A stretch of 32,757 nucleotides of DNA from Bacteroidia bacterium (GCA_025056095.1 JANWVW010000007.1:1-32757); one strand, 5' to 3'. Positions 25,323 to 32,757 are shown, numbered from the stretch's first letter. Program-made: numbers and translations. The notes: generated by a model not told the origin, from the sequence alone.

Positions 25323-27458
25323 TTACCTTGTAGAAGAAGTATATTTGAAATCGCCAATAATTTTTAGGTCAATACCATAATCACTGTAAATTTTTGTACC
25401 ATTAACAGTATTGAGTACAATTTTGAATACCACTTTCTTGCTAGTGCGGATACGTGCCATTCTATCTTTATTGAAGTAGGCAGGCATAATTGTGCGATTA
25501 GGTTCAGTAATGAGACCTGCACCATTATCTTTACCTGCTTGGGCAACTTTAGGTCCATTAGCAAATAGAGAATCTATGATTTGCTTATTTGCATCCAAAA
25601 AATAAGCTTGAATAGCTGCTGAAAAAGGAAATTTATTGTCTATCATAAGTTTAAGCGTACCTTCGGCAATTTCTAATCCGCCTGTATTAGCAAAGCTAAT
25701 GTTGGAGGTATCTACTAAGGTTAAATGATCTGCAACCCCATTAAGAGGAATGTTGATAAGCAAATCTGCTTTTACTCGACTGTTATGAAACGCGTGGTTA
25801 GTGTAAGAAGTGCTAGGTACGCCTTCATTCATTTTAGCTACACCTTCGTAAGTAATTTTATTGGGCAGATTATTCAAAAAGGCTTGAATATTGGAGTTAC
25901 TTTTGTTAATGCTATAAGTATTAGTGATGGTTTGCCCTGGTTGGGAGAGAGTAGGTCCGTAGATAGTAATAGGATTATCTATCACAGGAGAGGTTAAGGT
26001 TACTACATTTCCTGTTCTAGTATTAACTCCTTTAATTTTACCTGCTATATAAAGGTTAGCATTTACGCCAATAGAATTTTCTACGGTCAGATCCATGTTG
26101 ATGTTTTGAAAGTCAAAGGTACCTGCCTTAATTTTGTTGAAAAAGGCGAAATCCACGCTACCAGGTTCTATGTTAATAGTTTTATTTATAAACCACCCTT
26201 CGGCATATTCAGGAACTACGTCATACAATCCATAAGTTACCTTCACACTGTCTGATATATCAATTGTTCGCTCTATACCTGTAGAATCTATTCTTACTTT
26301 GAATATTTGTTCAAAAGTGTTGACAGTATTACCTGGTCCTCCATGCTCGTTGTAAGTATAGTCTATTTCATATCCATCAATATACGCAGTAGTGGTATCT
26401 ACTCGTACGCCCCCAGGGGGAGCAGGTGGCACTTTTGCGATAGCAATTAAAGAATCACCATCTTTAATGGCTTTTGGAACAGAAAATAAAATATGCATCG
26501 TGTCCTCCAAGGCTGACTCGGCTTTTATTCTAATTTTGCCCGTTTTTACTTTAATTTTAGTAATGTTGTTTCCAGCCATGTTGTACACGATAAACTTTCT
26601 ATCATTTTTCAAGTATTGAGTAGGGAATATTGCTGTGGCTTTTTCAGCTTGTAAATCGTATGCTTTCAAATGTATAATAATAGCTTTATTTGTATCAATA
26701 GGAACATTTGTGGATGCAGGTACTTGCATAGTTTTTACCTGCCCTTCCATAAGCCCTTCTATGGTTTTACCTGCAAGGTTCTCCGTATGTTTATACGTTC
26801 CTGTATCTGCTTCTAAGGCATAAGGAACGACTACGTTTGCAATAGTAGCCTTATCTGTTTTATTTCGTAGTTCAAAACTCAAATTTTGTATCTCTATAGG
26901 AAAGTGGTTCTCCATCTTAATTTCTAAAAATCCTGTTTTGAGCTTGGCGGTCTTAAACAAAGAGGTAGCATTAAATTCTGACCATGGGGAAGTGGGTCCT
27001 GCAGTGTAGCTAAGCGCAGGAATGTTAGGAATAGTGCTCCCATGACTGGCTATTATAGCATTTCCTAAAAATATATTTGAAGGCGTTCCTGTTGCAATCA
27101 AGTCCCTAGCAAACCTTCCTAATGTGTACTGATAAGTAACTGTTTTTGAAGAAAGTTTGAGTGAGTCTAACTTGGCATACTGTACCAACTCTGTATCAGG
27201 AATAGAAAGATACTTTTTCAGGGGTATATCTAACAAAGTTTGCTTGTGTACGTAGGTAAGCGAGTTATCCCCCTCTACTTTAAGGGAAGTATCCCCTACC
27301 AAGTTTTGCATCGTTAAACGTGTAGTTACTAATGGGGTTAAAGCATTACTTTCCCACTGCGGATTTTCTAAATTTTTAGTGCTATATTTACAACCTGATA
27401 AACCTAAAAACAGACTGAAAAAAACAAGAGCAGCAAGAGGTAAAAATTTCGGTTTCAT
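25323..27458 (-). CDS. Large predicted lipoprotein, unknown function
   Basis: 711 aa. Signal peptidase II motif LSGC with Cys23 after a 20-residue hydrophobic signal, so lipid-anchored. The chain is Thr/Asn/Ile-rich and probably all-beta. I see weakly repeating units with 'GxLxIxMENHFPI' and 'GTLKLMIDNKFPF' (about residues 176 and 614), which suggests duplicated beta-sandwich domains. No catalytic motif. After Cys come Lys-Tyr-Ser, with no acidic surface-export signature. It is not a SusD homolog by any motif I can see. It has a strong divergent promoter and is divergent (47 bp) from the TonB-dependent receptor gene. Confidence 0.75.
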   Translation of the reverse strand: MKPKFLPLAALVFFSLFLGLSGCKYSTKNLENPQWESNALTPLVTTRLTMQNLVGDTSLKVEGDNSLTYVHKQTLLDIPLKKYLSIPDTELVQYAKLDSLKLSSKTVTYQYTLGRFARDLIATGTPSNIFLGNAIIASHGSTIPNIPALSYTAGPTSPWSEFNATSLFKTAKLKTGFLEIKMENHFPIEIQNLSFELRNKTDKATIANVVVPYALEADTGTYKHTENLAGKTIEGLMEGQVKTMQVPASTNVPIDTNKAIIIHLKAYDLQAEKATAIFPTQYLKNDRKFIVYNMAGNNITKIKVKTGKIRIKAESALEDTMHILFSVPKAIKDGDSLIAIAKVPPAPPGGVRVDTTTAYIDGYEIDYTYNEHGGPGNTVNTFEQIFKVRIDSTGIERTIDISDSVKVTYGLYDVVPEYAEGWFINKTINIEPGSVDFAFFNKIKAGTFDFQNINMDLTVENSIGVNANLYIAGKIKGVNTRTGNVVTLTSPVIDNPITIYGPTLSQPGQTITNTYSINKSNSNIQAFLNNLPNKITYEGVAKMNEGVPSTSYTNHAFHNSRVKADLLINIPLNGVADHLTLVDTSNISFANTGGLEIAEGTLKLMIDNKFPFSAAIQAYFLDANKQIIDSLFANGPKVAQAGKDNGAGLITEPNRTIMPAYFNKDRMARIRTSKKVVFKIVLNTVNGTKIYSDYGIDLKIIGDFKYTSSTR

Positions 27459-27470
27459 ATTATTTCATAG

Positions 27471-27503
27471 CAAAAATAAAGTTTTTTTACTTACTTTGCA
27501 AAA
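27471..27503 (-). promoter_or_regulatory. Bacteroidota-type promoter of the lipoprotein gene
   Basis: Minus strand: TTTTG (27503-27499), 20 nt, TATTTTTG (27478-27471), then 12 nt to the ATG. Full -33/-7 match inside the 47-bp divergent region. It overlaps the region needed for the receptor gene's own promoter, so the two may compete. Confidence 0.75.
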
Positions 27504-27505
27504 GC

Positions 27506-29914
27506 ATGCGGATTTTTTTATTAAGTGTATATTTGTTTCTACTGGTTACATACTCTTTTACGCAAAGTTCATTAGAAGGTAAAATCACGGATATCAACAA
27601 CAAACCTATACCTGGTGTAAGCGTGTATTTACAGGACTCTCTCAATTTTGCTACAACTTCAGACACAAATGGATATTACAAACTTATTTTACCCCCAGGT
27701 ACGCATTGGATTGTCTATAAACTTACAGGTAAAAAAACTGAACTTTACCAAGCTATACTGCGCAAAGCAGAGAAGCAAGTAAAAAACATGGTAATGGTAG
27801 ATGAAGCGATTCACACAGGTACAGTCCAAGTCAAGTCTCAAAGTAATGATAATTTTGACCTTAAAACCAAAGATATTGAGGTTATGCCTATTCCTGCGGG
27901 AGGAATAGAAAAGATGTTAAGGTACTTACCAGGCGTAGTTAGTAATAACGAATTTAGCTCACAATACTCTGTACGCGGGGGCAATTTTGATGAAAATCTC
28001 ATTTATGTCAATGACATAGAAGTTTACAGACCTTTTATGATACGCAGCGGGCAACAGGAAGGATTAGGCTTCGTCAACCCTGACCTTACAGAAAGTATTT
28101 ATTTCAGTACGGGCGGCTTTGAAAGTAAATATGGCGATAAAATGTCTTCTGTATTAGCCGTAGAATATAAAAAACCTGAAAAATTAGCAGGTTCAGTCCA
28201 ATTAGGCGTGTTAGGTGCAAATATCCACGTAGAAAACAGAACTAAAAACGAAAAATTATCATATCTTTTAGGTGTACGTTATGCTAGCACTCGGTATTTG
28301 CTCAACTCTCTGGATACCAAAGGAAACTACCAACCTACTTTTACCGATATCCAATCGTGGATAGAATACAAACCTGCACAAAAATTCTCCTTAGGCATGC
28401 TCAATACGTATGCACGCAATAATTATCAATTTTATCCCACTAACCGAGAAACTACTTTTGGCACAATAAAAAATGTACTGCGTTTATTCGTAGCTTTTGA
28501 AGGACAAGAATTTGCCCGATATAGCACTTTTCTTAACGGAATAGTAGGCACTTACAAACCTAACTTTAATTGGACACATAAATGGATTGTCAGCACTTAT
28601 TTTTCCAAAGAAAGTGAAGTTTTTGATGTAGAAGGGGGATACAGACTTTGTGATGTTAATGCAAACTTAGGTAATGAAGGATTCAATGAATGCATATTTA
28701 ATCGTGGAATTGGTACGTACTACCAGCATGCGCGGAATTTTTTAAATGTTCAGGTTATAGCAGGGGACTATAAAGCAGCATGGGTCGATGATAGTGTAAG
28801 ACACAAAGTAGAATTCGGTACGCGTGCTGAGCAAAACCTCATTTTTGATACTTTGAAAGAGTGGAACGCCGTAGACTCGGCAGATTTTGTTAGTATGGGG
28901 GAATATCTTAAAACAAACATTACCCTTCAAACTGTGCGATGGCAGGGGTATGCTCAATATAAGCGTTTTTGGAGAGATAGGACTACACAACAAAATGTAG
29001 TTCAAGTTTGTGTAGGTGCAAGGACTAACTATTGGAGTTACAACCATCAGCTTTTGTTTAGTCCAAGAGTGCAGTTTACTTATACGCCGCAGCATTGGAA
29101 ACGCATCAAAAAAACAGGGGATACCATTCCTGTGGGGATAGAGTTCAGAGTTGCTACGGGCTTATATCAGCAGCCCCCTTTTTACAGAGAACTGCGCAAT
29201 CGTTCAGGAGTGCTTAACCCTCAAATTCGGGCGCAAACTTCTATACACTACATTGCAGGAACTACCTATAACCTCAAAATTTGGAATAGACCCTTCAAAA
29301 TTATGGCTGAAGCTTATTACAAACAGCTCTTTAACCTTATTCCGTATGATATTGAAAACGTTCGTATTCGCTATTTTGCACAAAATAATGCTCGCGGGTA
29401 TGCCACAGGTTTTGATTTTCGTATCAATGGAGAATTTGTGCGAACCGTAGAAAGTTGGTTTTCGCTTAGTATTATGCAAACTAAGGAAGACATTCAAGGG
29501 GATAAAGATATTCAAGGCAATGAACGTGGGTACATCCTTCGCCCTACTAATCAAACCGTAACGGCACAGATTGTTTTTCAGGATTATTTACCTAAAAATC
29601 CTACTATAAAAGCCAATTTAGCTTTGATATATGGCTCAGGTTTGCCTTTTGGACCGCCGAATAATCCTGCTTTTAGAAGCATTTTTACCATGCCTGCTTA
29701 TCGGAGAGTGGATGTAGGTATCAGCAAACTGATTTCTTATGATGACACACGCAAGGTAAAGTCCATTTGGATAGGGTTGGAAGTGTTTAATGTTTTTCAA
29801 ATTGCTAATACTGTTTCTTACATTTGGATTGAGGACGTATTTGGAACGCAGTTTGGCGTGCCTAATTATTTAAGTCAGCGGTTATTAAATTTGCGTGTGC
29901 AAGTTAAGTTTTGA
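27506..29914 (+). CDS. TonB-dependent outer-membrane receptor with CRD-type N-terminus
   Basis: 802 aa. A signal peptide (MRIFLLSVYLFLLVTYSFTQ) precedes a carboxypeptidase-regulatory-like domain (about 22-100: GKITDINNKPIPGVSVYL, DTNGYYKL). The plug domain (about 115-225) has LRYLPGVVS, YSVRGGNFDENLIYVND and GGFESKYGDKMSS. A 22-strand-type barrel follows, ending in Phe (LRVQVKF). It imports or exports a large or scarce ligand using TonB energy. No SusD partner, so it is not a standard Sus pair; the ligand is unknown. It is divergent from the lipoprotein gene, which could be a functional partner, though this is untested. Confidence 0.92.
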   Translation: MRIFLLSVYLFLLVTYSFTQSSLEGKITDINNKPIPGVSVYLQDSLNFATTSDTNGYYKLILPPGTHWIVYKLTGKKTELYQAILRKAEKQVKNMVMVDEAIHTGTVQVKSQSNDNFDLKTKDIEVMPIPAGGIEKMLRYLPGVVSNNEFSSQYSVRGGNFDENLIYVNDIEVYRPFMIRSGQQEGLGFVNPDLTESIYFSTGGFESKYGDKMSSVLAVEYKKPEKLAGSVQLGVLGANIHVENRTKNEKLSYLLGVRYASTRYLLNSLDTKGNYQPTFTDIQSWIEYKPAQKFSLGMLNTYARNNYQFYPTNRETTFGTIKNVLRLFVAFEGQEFARYSTFLNGIVGTYKPNFNWTHKWIVSTYFSKESEVFDVEGGYRLCDVNANLGNEGFNECIFNRGIGTYYQHARNFLNVQVIAGDYKAAWVDDSVRHKVEFGTRAEQNLIFDTLKEWNAVDSADFVSMGEYLKTNITLQTVRWQGYAQYKRFWRDRTTQQNVVQVCVGARTNYWSYNHQLLFSPRVQFTYTPQHWKRIKKTGDTIPVGIEFRVATGLYQQPPFYRELRNRSGVLNPQIRAQTSIHYIAGTTYNLKIWNRPFKIMAEAYYKQLFNLIPYDIENVRIRYFAQNNARGYATGFDFRINGEFVRTVESWFSLSIMQTKEDIQGDKDIQGNERGYILRPTNQTVTAQIVFQDYLPKNPTIKANLALIYGSGLPFGPPNNPAFRSIFTMPAYRRVDVGISKLISYDDTRKVKSIWIGLEVFNVFQIANTVSYIWIEDVFGTQFGVPNYLSQRLLNLRVQVKF

Positions 29915-29969
29915 GTGTTGTTAAGGCTTGGCATTGTGTAAGATATTTTGAGTTTCTTTTTATGGATTA

Positions 29970-30086
29970 TTTTTTGGGCGTGCCCCTCGCTTGCGCTCGG
30001 GTCGGCGTGCTACGGGCTACGCTATCGCTTCGGTGCTACGCTGCGCTCCGCACCGTGCTAACGCACGCCCTCCGCATGCCTCACGC
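29970..30086 (+). repeat. Dispersed GC-rich hairpin repeat, copy F
   Basis: TTTTTTGGGCGTGCCC end. Stem 1 is reduced to about 3 bp (CCC/GGG) but the loop TCGCTTGCGCTC is kept exactly. GTCGGCGTGC follows, then stem 2 CGTGC-TAAC-GCACG and the GCATGCCTCACGC end. It lies 55 bp after the TonB receptor and 5' of the restriction-modification genes, in direct orientation with copy G. Confidence 0.92.
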
Positions 30087-30180
30087 AAACTAAATCACAA
30101 AATTTGATAATCTGATACAAATATAACCACTTTCTTTCCCATCAGTAGCAGCATTACACATTTTCAAGCTAAATTATGTG

Positions 30181-30188
30181 TAAATTTG
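30181..30188 (+). promoter_or_regulatory. -7 element of the restriction endonuclease gene
   Basis: TAAATTTG, 11 nt before the ATG at 30200; no clear -33. Confidence 0.45.
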
Positions 30189-30199
30189 TATAACTAGCC

Positions 30200-30982
30200 A
30201 TGAATTATTGGACTGCATTAAGTATTGAGTACGCAAATCAAAAATCTTACTTAGATGACTTATTTCAGGTTTACCCTACTATTCCCGAAGGAATCAGAGA
30301 AATTGAGCAAGAAAATTGGAGTAGAATAGAGTTGGCTTTCAAAAGTCAGGACAACGTAGCACTCATTAAGGAACTTCTAAATTTGGACTTATTTCCTATA
30401 AAAGATAGCTATGTGGCTTTTCTTAAACGAGATATTGGGTCAATAGAACGAAATCCTAAAACCGTAAATAGAATTTGTGGTCGGTTATATGAAATGGGGC
30501 TCGAGAAAATCTTTGAAAAGTGTACTGAACCAAAAGAAACTAATCGGCAAATTGGACCACTTTTTCGTAGATGGCTAAATAAAAAGGCATTAGGGATACA
30601 ACCTGTAAGTTTGAAAAAATTCATAAGTTCAGAAGAGGACGCAATCTTAGATGGTAGTGATTATGAATTAGCTGAATTTAGTAGAAAGGTTTTGAATTAC
30701 AATAGAGAAAAAGGGCTTGATTTTGTAGCAAGGTTTAACAAAAAGTATATCATAGGTGAAGCTAAATTTCTTACAGATTTTGGAGGGCATCAAAATGCAC
30801 AGTTTGAAGATGCTATTAAAACCTTAGAAACGCCAGATGTTAAAGCCATTAAAATTGCAATTCTTGACGGAGTATTGTACATAAAGGGAAACCACAAAAT
30901 GTACCGAGATTTAACCACTAAATACAAAGAATACAATATCATGAGTGCCTTATTATTGCGTGATTTTTTGTATCAAGTTTGA
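30200..30982 (+). CDS. Type II restriction endonuclease (probable)
   Basis: 260 aa. The function is assigned from a PD-(D/E)XK-like core late in the chain, Asp174 (GLDFVARF), then Glu187-x-Lys189 (IIGEAKFLTDFGGHQ), together with the adenine methyltransferase gene 34 bp downstream. The GEAKF-x-TDFGGHQ pattern recurs in type II enzymes I have seen, possibly Tsp45I-like, but I cannot fix the recognition site. The N-terminal 150 residues are helical and presumably bind DNA. The catalytic triad looks intact, so the system may be active. The pair is flanked by repeat copies F and G. Confidence 0.8.
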   Translation: MNYWTALSIEYANQKSYLDDLFQVYPTIPEGIREIEQENWSRIELAFKSQDNVALIKELLNLDLFPIKDSYVAFLKRDIGSIERNPKTVNRICGRLYEMGLEKIFEKCTEPKETNRQIGPLFRRWLNKKALGIQPVSLKKFISSEEDAILDGSDYELAEFSRKVLNYNREKGLDFVARFNKKYIIGEAKFLTDFGGHQNAQFEDAIKTLETPDVKAIKIAILDGVLYIKGNHKMYRDLTTKYKEYNIMSALLLRDFLYQV

Positions 30983-30993
30983 TAATTTTTGTT

Positions 30994-31001
30994 TATTTTT
31001 G
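30994..31001 (+). promoter_or_regulatory. -7 element of the methyltransferase gene
   Basis: TATTTTTG within the gap between the two genes, 15 nt before the ATG at 31017. A separate methyltransferase promoter would let methylation precede cleavage when the genes enter a new host; that role is inference. Confidence 0.45.
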
Positions 31002-31016
31002 TACAAGTCAAAAGCA

Positions 31017-32150
31017 ATGTTTTTACAATACCCTAACAAAAAGACATTACAAGAAATTTACGCACAAATTCCTGACAGCCAATGGATAAAACAGAACGAT
31101 GTAGAAAGTAAGAATAAGCTAATTTTTGGTGAGAACCTACTCGTAATTAAAAACCTGATAGAAAAACAAGGATTTGTAGGAAAGATTGATTTAATTTACA
31201 TTGATCCTCCTTTCGCTACTAATAGTATTTTTACTTTTTCTGATGAACGGACTAGCACCATTAGTGCTGAAAAAAATGGAAAAGTAGCTTATTCAGATAA
31301 GTTGCAAGGCGCTGCTTTTTTAGAATTTTTGCGAGAGAGGTTAATTTTGTTAAAAATGCTTTTGTCGGAGCAAGGCTCTATTTACGTACATACCGACTAC
31401 AAAATAGGGCATTATGTTAAAATTATAATGGACGAAATTTTTGGCATAGAAAATTTTAGAAATGACATTACTCGTATTAAGTGCAATCCTAAAAATTTTG
31501 CCAGAAAAGCTTACGGTAATATCAAGGATTTGATTTTATTCTATTCAAAAGGCAAAAATCCTATTTGGAATGAACCTAAGCTTCCATACACAGAAGAAGA
31601 CAAAATCAAACTATTTCCTAAAATAGACAAAGATGGCAGGCGTTACACTACTATTCCTTTACATGCTCCAGGAGAAACCCAAAAAGGTTATACTTCGCAG
31701 CCATTTAGGGGGTTACTTCCACCTAAAGGTAGGCACTGGCGGACGGATGTAAATACCTTAGAACTTTGGGATAAGCAGGGACTTATTGAGTGGTCAGATA
31801 CAGGCAATCCTCGTAAGAAAATTTATTTAGATGAGCAGGAAGGAAAAAGGGTACAAGATGTTTGGGAGATGAAAGACCCTCAGTACCCTGTATATCCGAC
31901 AGAAAAAAATGCGGAGTTATTAAATCTTATCATCAGAACGTCTTCAAATCCAAATAGTTATGTATTAGATTGTTTTTGTGGTTCAGGGACTACCTTAAAG
32001 GTAGCTCATTACTTGGGCAGAAACTGGATAGGCATAGATCAATCTGAACAGGCTATAAAAGTTTGCATTCAGCAGTTAGATAATCTGACAGAAGACATAT
32101 TTACCACAAAACCAACCTATGAAAAAATAAGATGCGAGGTAATCAGCTAA
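31017..32150 (+). CDS. DNA adenine N6-methyltransferase of a type II R-M system (beta class)
   Basis: 377 aa from the ATG at 31017; the frame is open to an ATG at 30945, but that would overlap the nuclease gene and the -7 element. Motif IV DPPF at 63-66 (LIYIDPPF) comes before the AdoMet-binding motif I FCGSGTT (from about 320), the order of beta-class N6-adenine or N4-cytosine methyltransferases; DPPF favours adenine. It methylates the site cut by the partner nuclease. The middle region (about 165-300, with PFRGLLPPKGRHW) is the target-recognition part. The stop TAA is followed directly by the T-run of repeat copy G. Confidence 0.92.
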   Translation: MFLQYPNKKTLQEIYAQIPDSQWIKQNDVESKNKLIFGENLLVIKNLIEKQGFVGKIDLIYIDPPFATNSIFTFSDERTSTISAEKNGKVAYSDKLQGAAFLEFLRERLILLKMLLSEQGSIYVHTDYKIGHYVKIIMDEIFGIENFRNDITRIKCNPKNFARKAYGNIKDLILFYSKGKNPIWNEPKLPYTEEDKIKLFPKIDKDGRRYTTIPLHAPGETQKGYTSQPFRGLLPPKGRHWRTDVNTLELWDKQGLIEWSDTGNPRKKIYLDEQEGKRVQDVWEMKDPQYPVYPTEKNAELLNLIIRTSSNPNSYVLDCFCGSGTTLKVAHYLGRNWIGIDQSEQAIKVCIQQLDNLTEDIFTTKPTYEKIRCEVIS

Positions 32151-32286
32151 TTTTTTTGGGCGTGCCCTTGTGGGCATTCGCTTGCGCTCATGCCCACAAG
32201 GTCGGCGTGCTACGGGCTACGCTTTCGCTTCGGTGCTGCGCTTCGCTGCGCACCGTGCTGACGCACGCCCTTCGCATGCCTCACGC
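32151..32286 (+). repeat. Dispersed GC-rich hairpin repeat, copy G
   Basis: Full-length copy. TTTTTTTGGGCGTGCCC end; stem 1 12 bp (arms including CTTGTGGGCAT / ATGCCCACAAG, 32166-32177 with 32190-32201) around the loop TCGCTTGCGCTC; GTCGGCGTGC; stem 2 CGTGC-TGAC-GCACG; and the GCATGCCTCACGC end. It begins at the base after the methyltransferase stop codon. Direct orientation with copy F. Confidence 0.93.
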
Positions 32287-32326
32287 ATACAGCATTAAAC
32301 CTGTTCTTAACCTTTAATTTATCAAT

Positions 32327-32614
32327 ATGGAAATTACCGAAAAACAAATTCAGGAATGGAAACAAAAATACGGCGAAGTCTATGCTGTTACCGTAGAAGA
32401 TAAAATCGGCTATCTTCGCAAGCCTGACCGTAAAATCCTCAGCGCAGCAAACGTATATGCCAATGACAGCATCAAGTACAATGAGTTTATTCTCAAAAAC
32501 TGCTGGTTAGGCGGAGACACCTCACTGATGGACGAGGACGCCTGCTTTTTTGCTCTGTGCAAAAAGCTCGGCGAACTCATTGAAGTCAAAGAAGCGGAAC
32601 TAAAAAAAATTTAA
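32327..32614 (+). CDS. Small phage-like protein, candidate tail-assembly chaperone (0-frame product)
   Basis: 95 aa, acidic and lysine-rich, no signal peptide. Features: WKQKYGEV, an LRKPDRK segment, NCWLGGD and a Lys/Glu-rich C-terminus (VKEAELKK). This resembles small proteins encoded in tail regions of Bacteroidota phages (from memory; not searched). The C-terminus falls on an A8 run and stops at once (ATT TAA), while the -1 frame stays open to the window edge, as in phage genes making a short and a frameshifted long product. It lies 40 bp after repeat G and may begin a prophage or phage-derived cluster to the right. Confidence 0.6.
   Translation: MEITEKQIQEWKQKYGEVYAVTVEDKIGYLRKPDRKILSAANVYANDSIKYNEFILKNCWLGGDTSLMDEDACFFALCKKLGELIEVKEAELKKI
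32602..32608 (+). promoter_or_regulatory. Candidate -1 ribosomal slippery site A AAA AAA
   Basis: In the 0 frame the codons are CTA AAA AAA ATT TAA, so the heptamer A AAA AAA is correctly phased for a -1 slip. After slipping, reading continues AAT TTA AGT GAA. A short hairpin AAGTG-AAACC-CACTT (32613-32627) starts 4 nt downstream and could stimulate it, though it is weak. Confidence 0.5.
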
Positions 32615-32757
32615 GTGAAACCCACTTCAAACCTGATACCCACTGGATAGTTCTTATAGATACCCTTTTGCAGTATTATCTCCACCTTGACCCACACGCT
32701 CTCTCCGATGACGAATGGGCAATGAAGTTCAAAGCATTAGAATACATACGAAAACAG
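32608..32757 (+). CDS. -1 frame extension of the phage-like gene (partial, runs off the window)
   Basis: 50 codons from the slip site to the last base without a stop and without an ATG until 32722. The product NLSETHFKPDTHWIVLID, followed by an acidic stretch, ends in DEWAMKFKALEYIRK, which looks like real protein. No credible independent start codon exists, so a fusion with the preceding 95-aa frame by -1 frameshift is the simplest reading; a natural or sequencing indel in the A8 run is the alternative. Confidence 0.5.

Noticed and set aside
25323-27458. SusD-like nutrient-binding lipoprotein
   Set aside because: No SusD/RagB motifs, probably all-beta, and divergent instead of following the receptor gene.
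1990-32286. Repeats as intrinsic terminators
   Set aside because: The T-run lies 5' of the hairpins on one strand and becomes an A-run 3' of them on the other, so no strand has a GC hairpin followed by a T-run.
1-32286. Repeats as a CRISPR array or transposon with target duplications
   Set aside because: Copies are single and kilobases apart, vary in stem sequence, and no flanking target duplications could be matched.
29911-32317. Small proteins from repeat copies F and G with shared VGVLRATL...LRMPHA sequence
   Set aside because: The similarity follows from nucleotide conservation of the repeat. Differences between copies include amino-acid changes (TTC/TAC/TGC at one codon) and are better explained by stem pairing than by coding.
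1-32757. tRNA, rRNA or known riboswitch
   Set aside because: None recognised on either strand when reading the intergenic regions by eye; a covariance-model scan was not possible.

Overview
The window is chromosomal DNA of a member of the Bacteroidota. Four things point there. Start codons lack Shine-Dalgarno sequences and are instead preceded by the TAnnTTTG -7 element of this phylum. There are several OmpA-tailed beta-propeller proteins of PorE-like architecture, a DUF5686 outer-membrane protein and a TonB-dependent receptor with a carboxypeptidase-like N-terminal domain. I cannot name the genus. The genes are AT-rich; the exception is a family of GC-rich intergenic repeats.

Layout. 1-2.1 kb: an AAA-ATPase/PD-(D/E)XK protein between two copies of the dispersed repeat. 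2.2-4.0 kb: a secreted NHL-propeller/OmpA protein. 4.4-7.3 kb (minus strand): 3-methyladenine DNA glycosylase, a tandemly duplicated protein of unknown function, and guaA. 7.4-8.1 kb: remains of an IS1-family transposase. 8.1-14.3 kb: envelope genes, namely two small secreted proteins, two paralogous TPR/PD40/OmpA proteins around an OmpR-type response regulator, and a cysteine-pair-rich secreted protein. 14.4-19 kb (minus strand): dnaX and a tight purQ / glycosyltransferase / ECF sigma operon. 19-30 kb: DUF5686 protein, FAD-linked oxidase, cinA, truA, a large lipoprotein and a divergent TonB-dependent receptor. 30-32.2 kb: a type II restriction-modification pair bracketed by two direct copies of the repeat. 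32.3 kb to the edge: a small phage-like gene whose reading frame appears to continue in the -1 frame through an A8 run.

Two observations stand out. First, seven copies of a roughly 120-135 bp repeat lie at the 3' ends of genes. Their stems change sequence between copies while keeping base pairing, and their loops stay constant, so structure is under selection or is copied as a unit. Two copies are double-ended composites. Second, the last gene has the layout of a phage tail-assembly-chaperone programmed -1 frameshift (A AAA AAA followed at once by a stop, with a 50-codon open -1 frame).

The TAnnTTTG element also sits only 3-5 bases before the start codon of eight genes, including dnaX, purQ, truA and cinA, which suggests leaderless or almost leaderless mRNAs. 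These promoter positions were used to correct several start codons.
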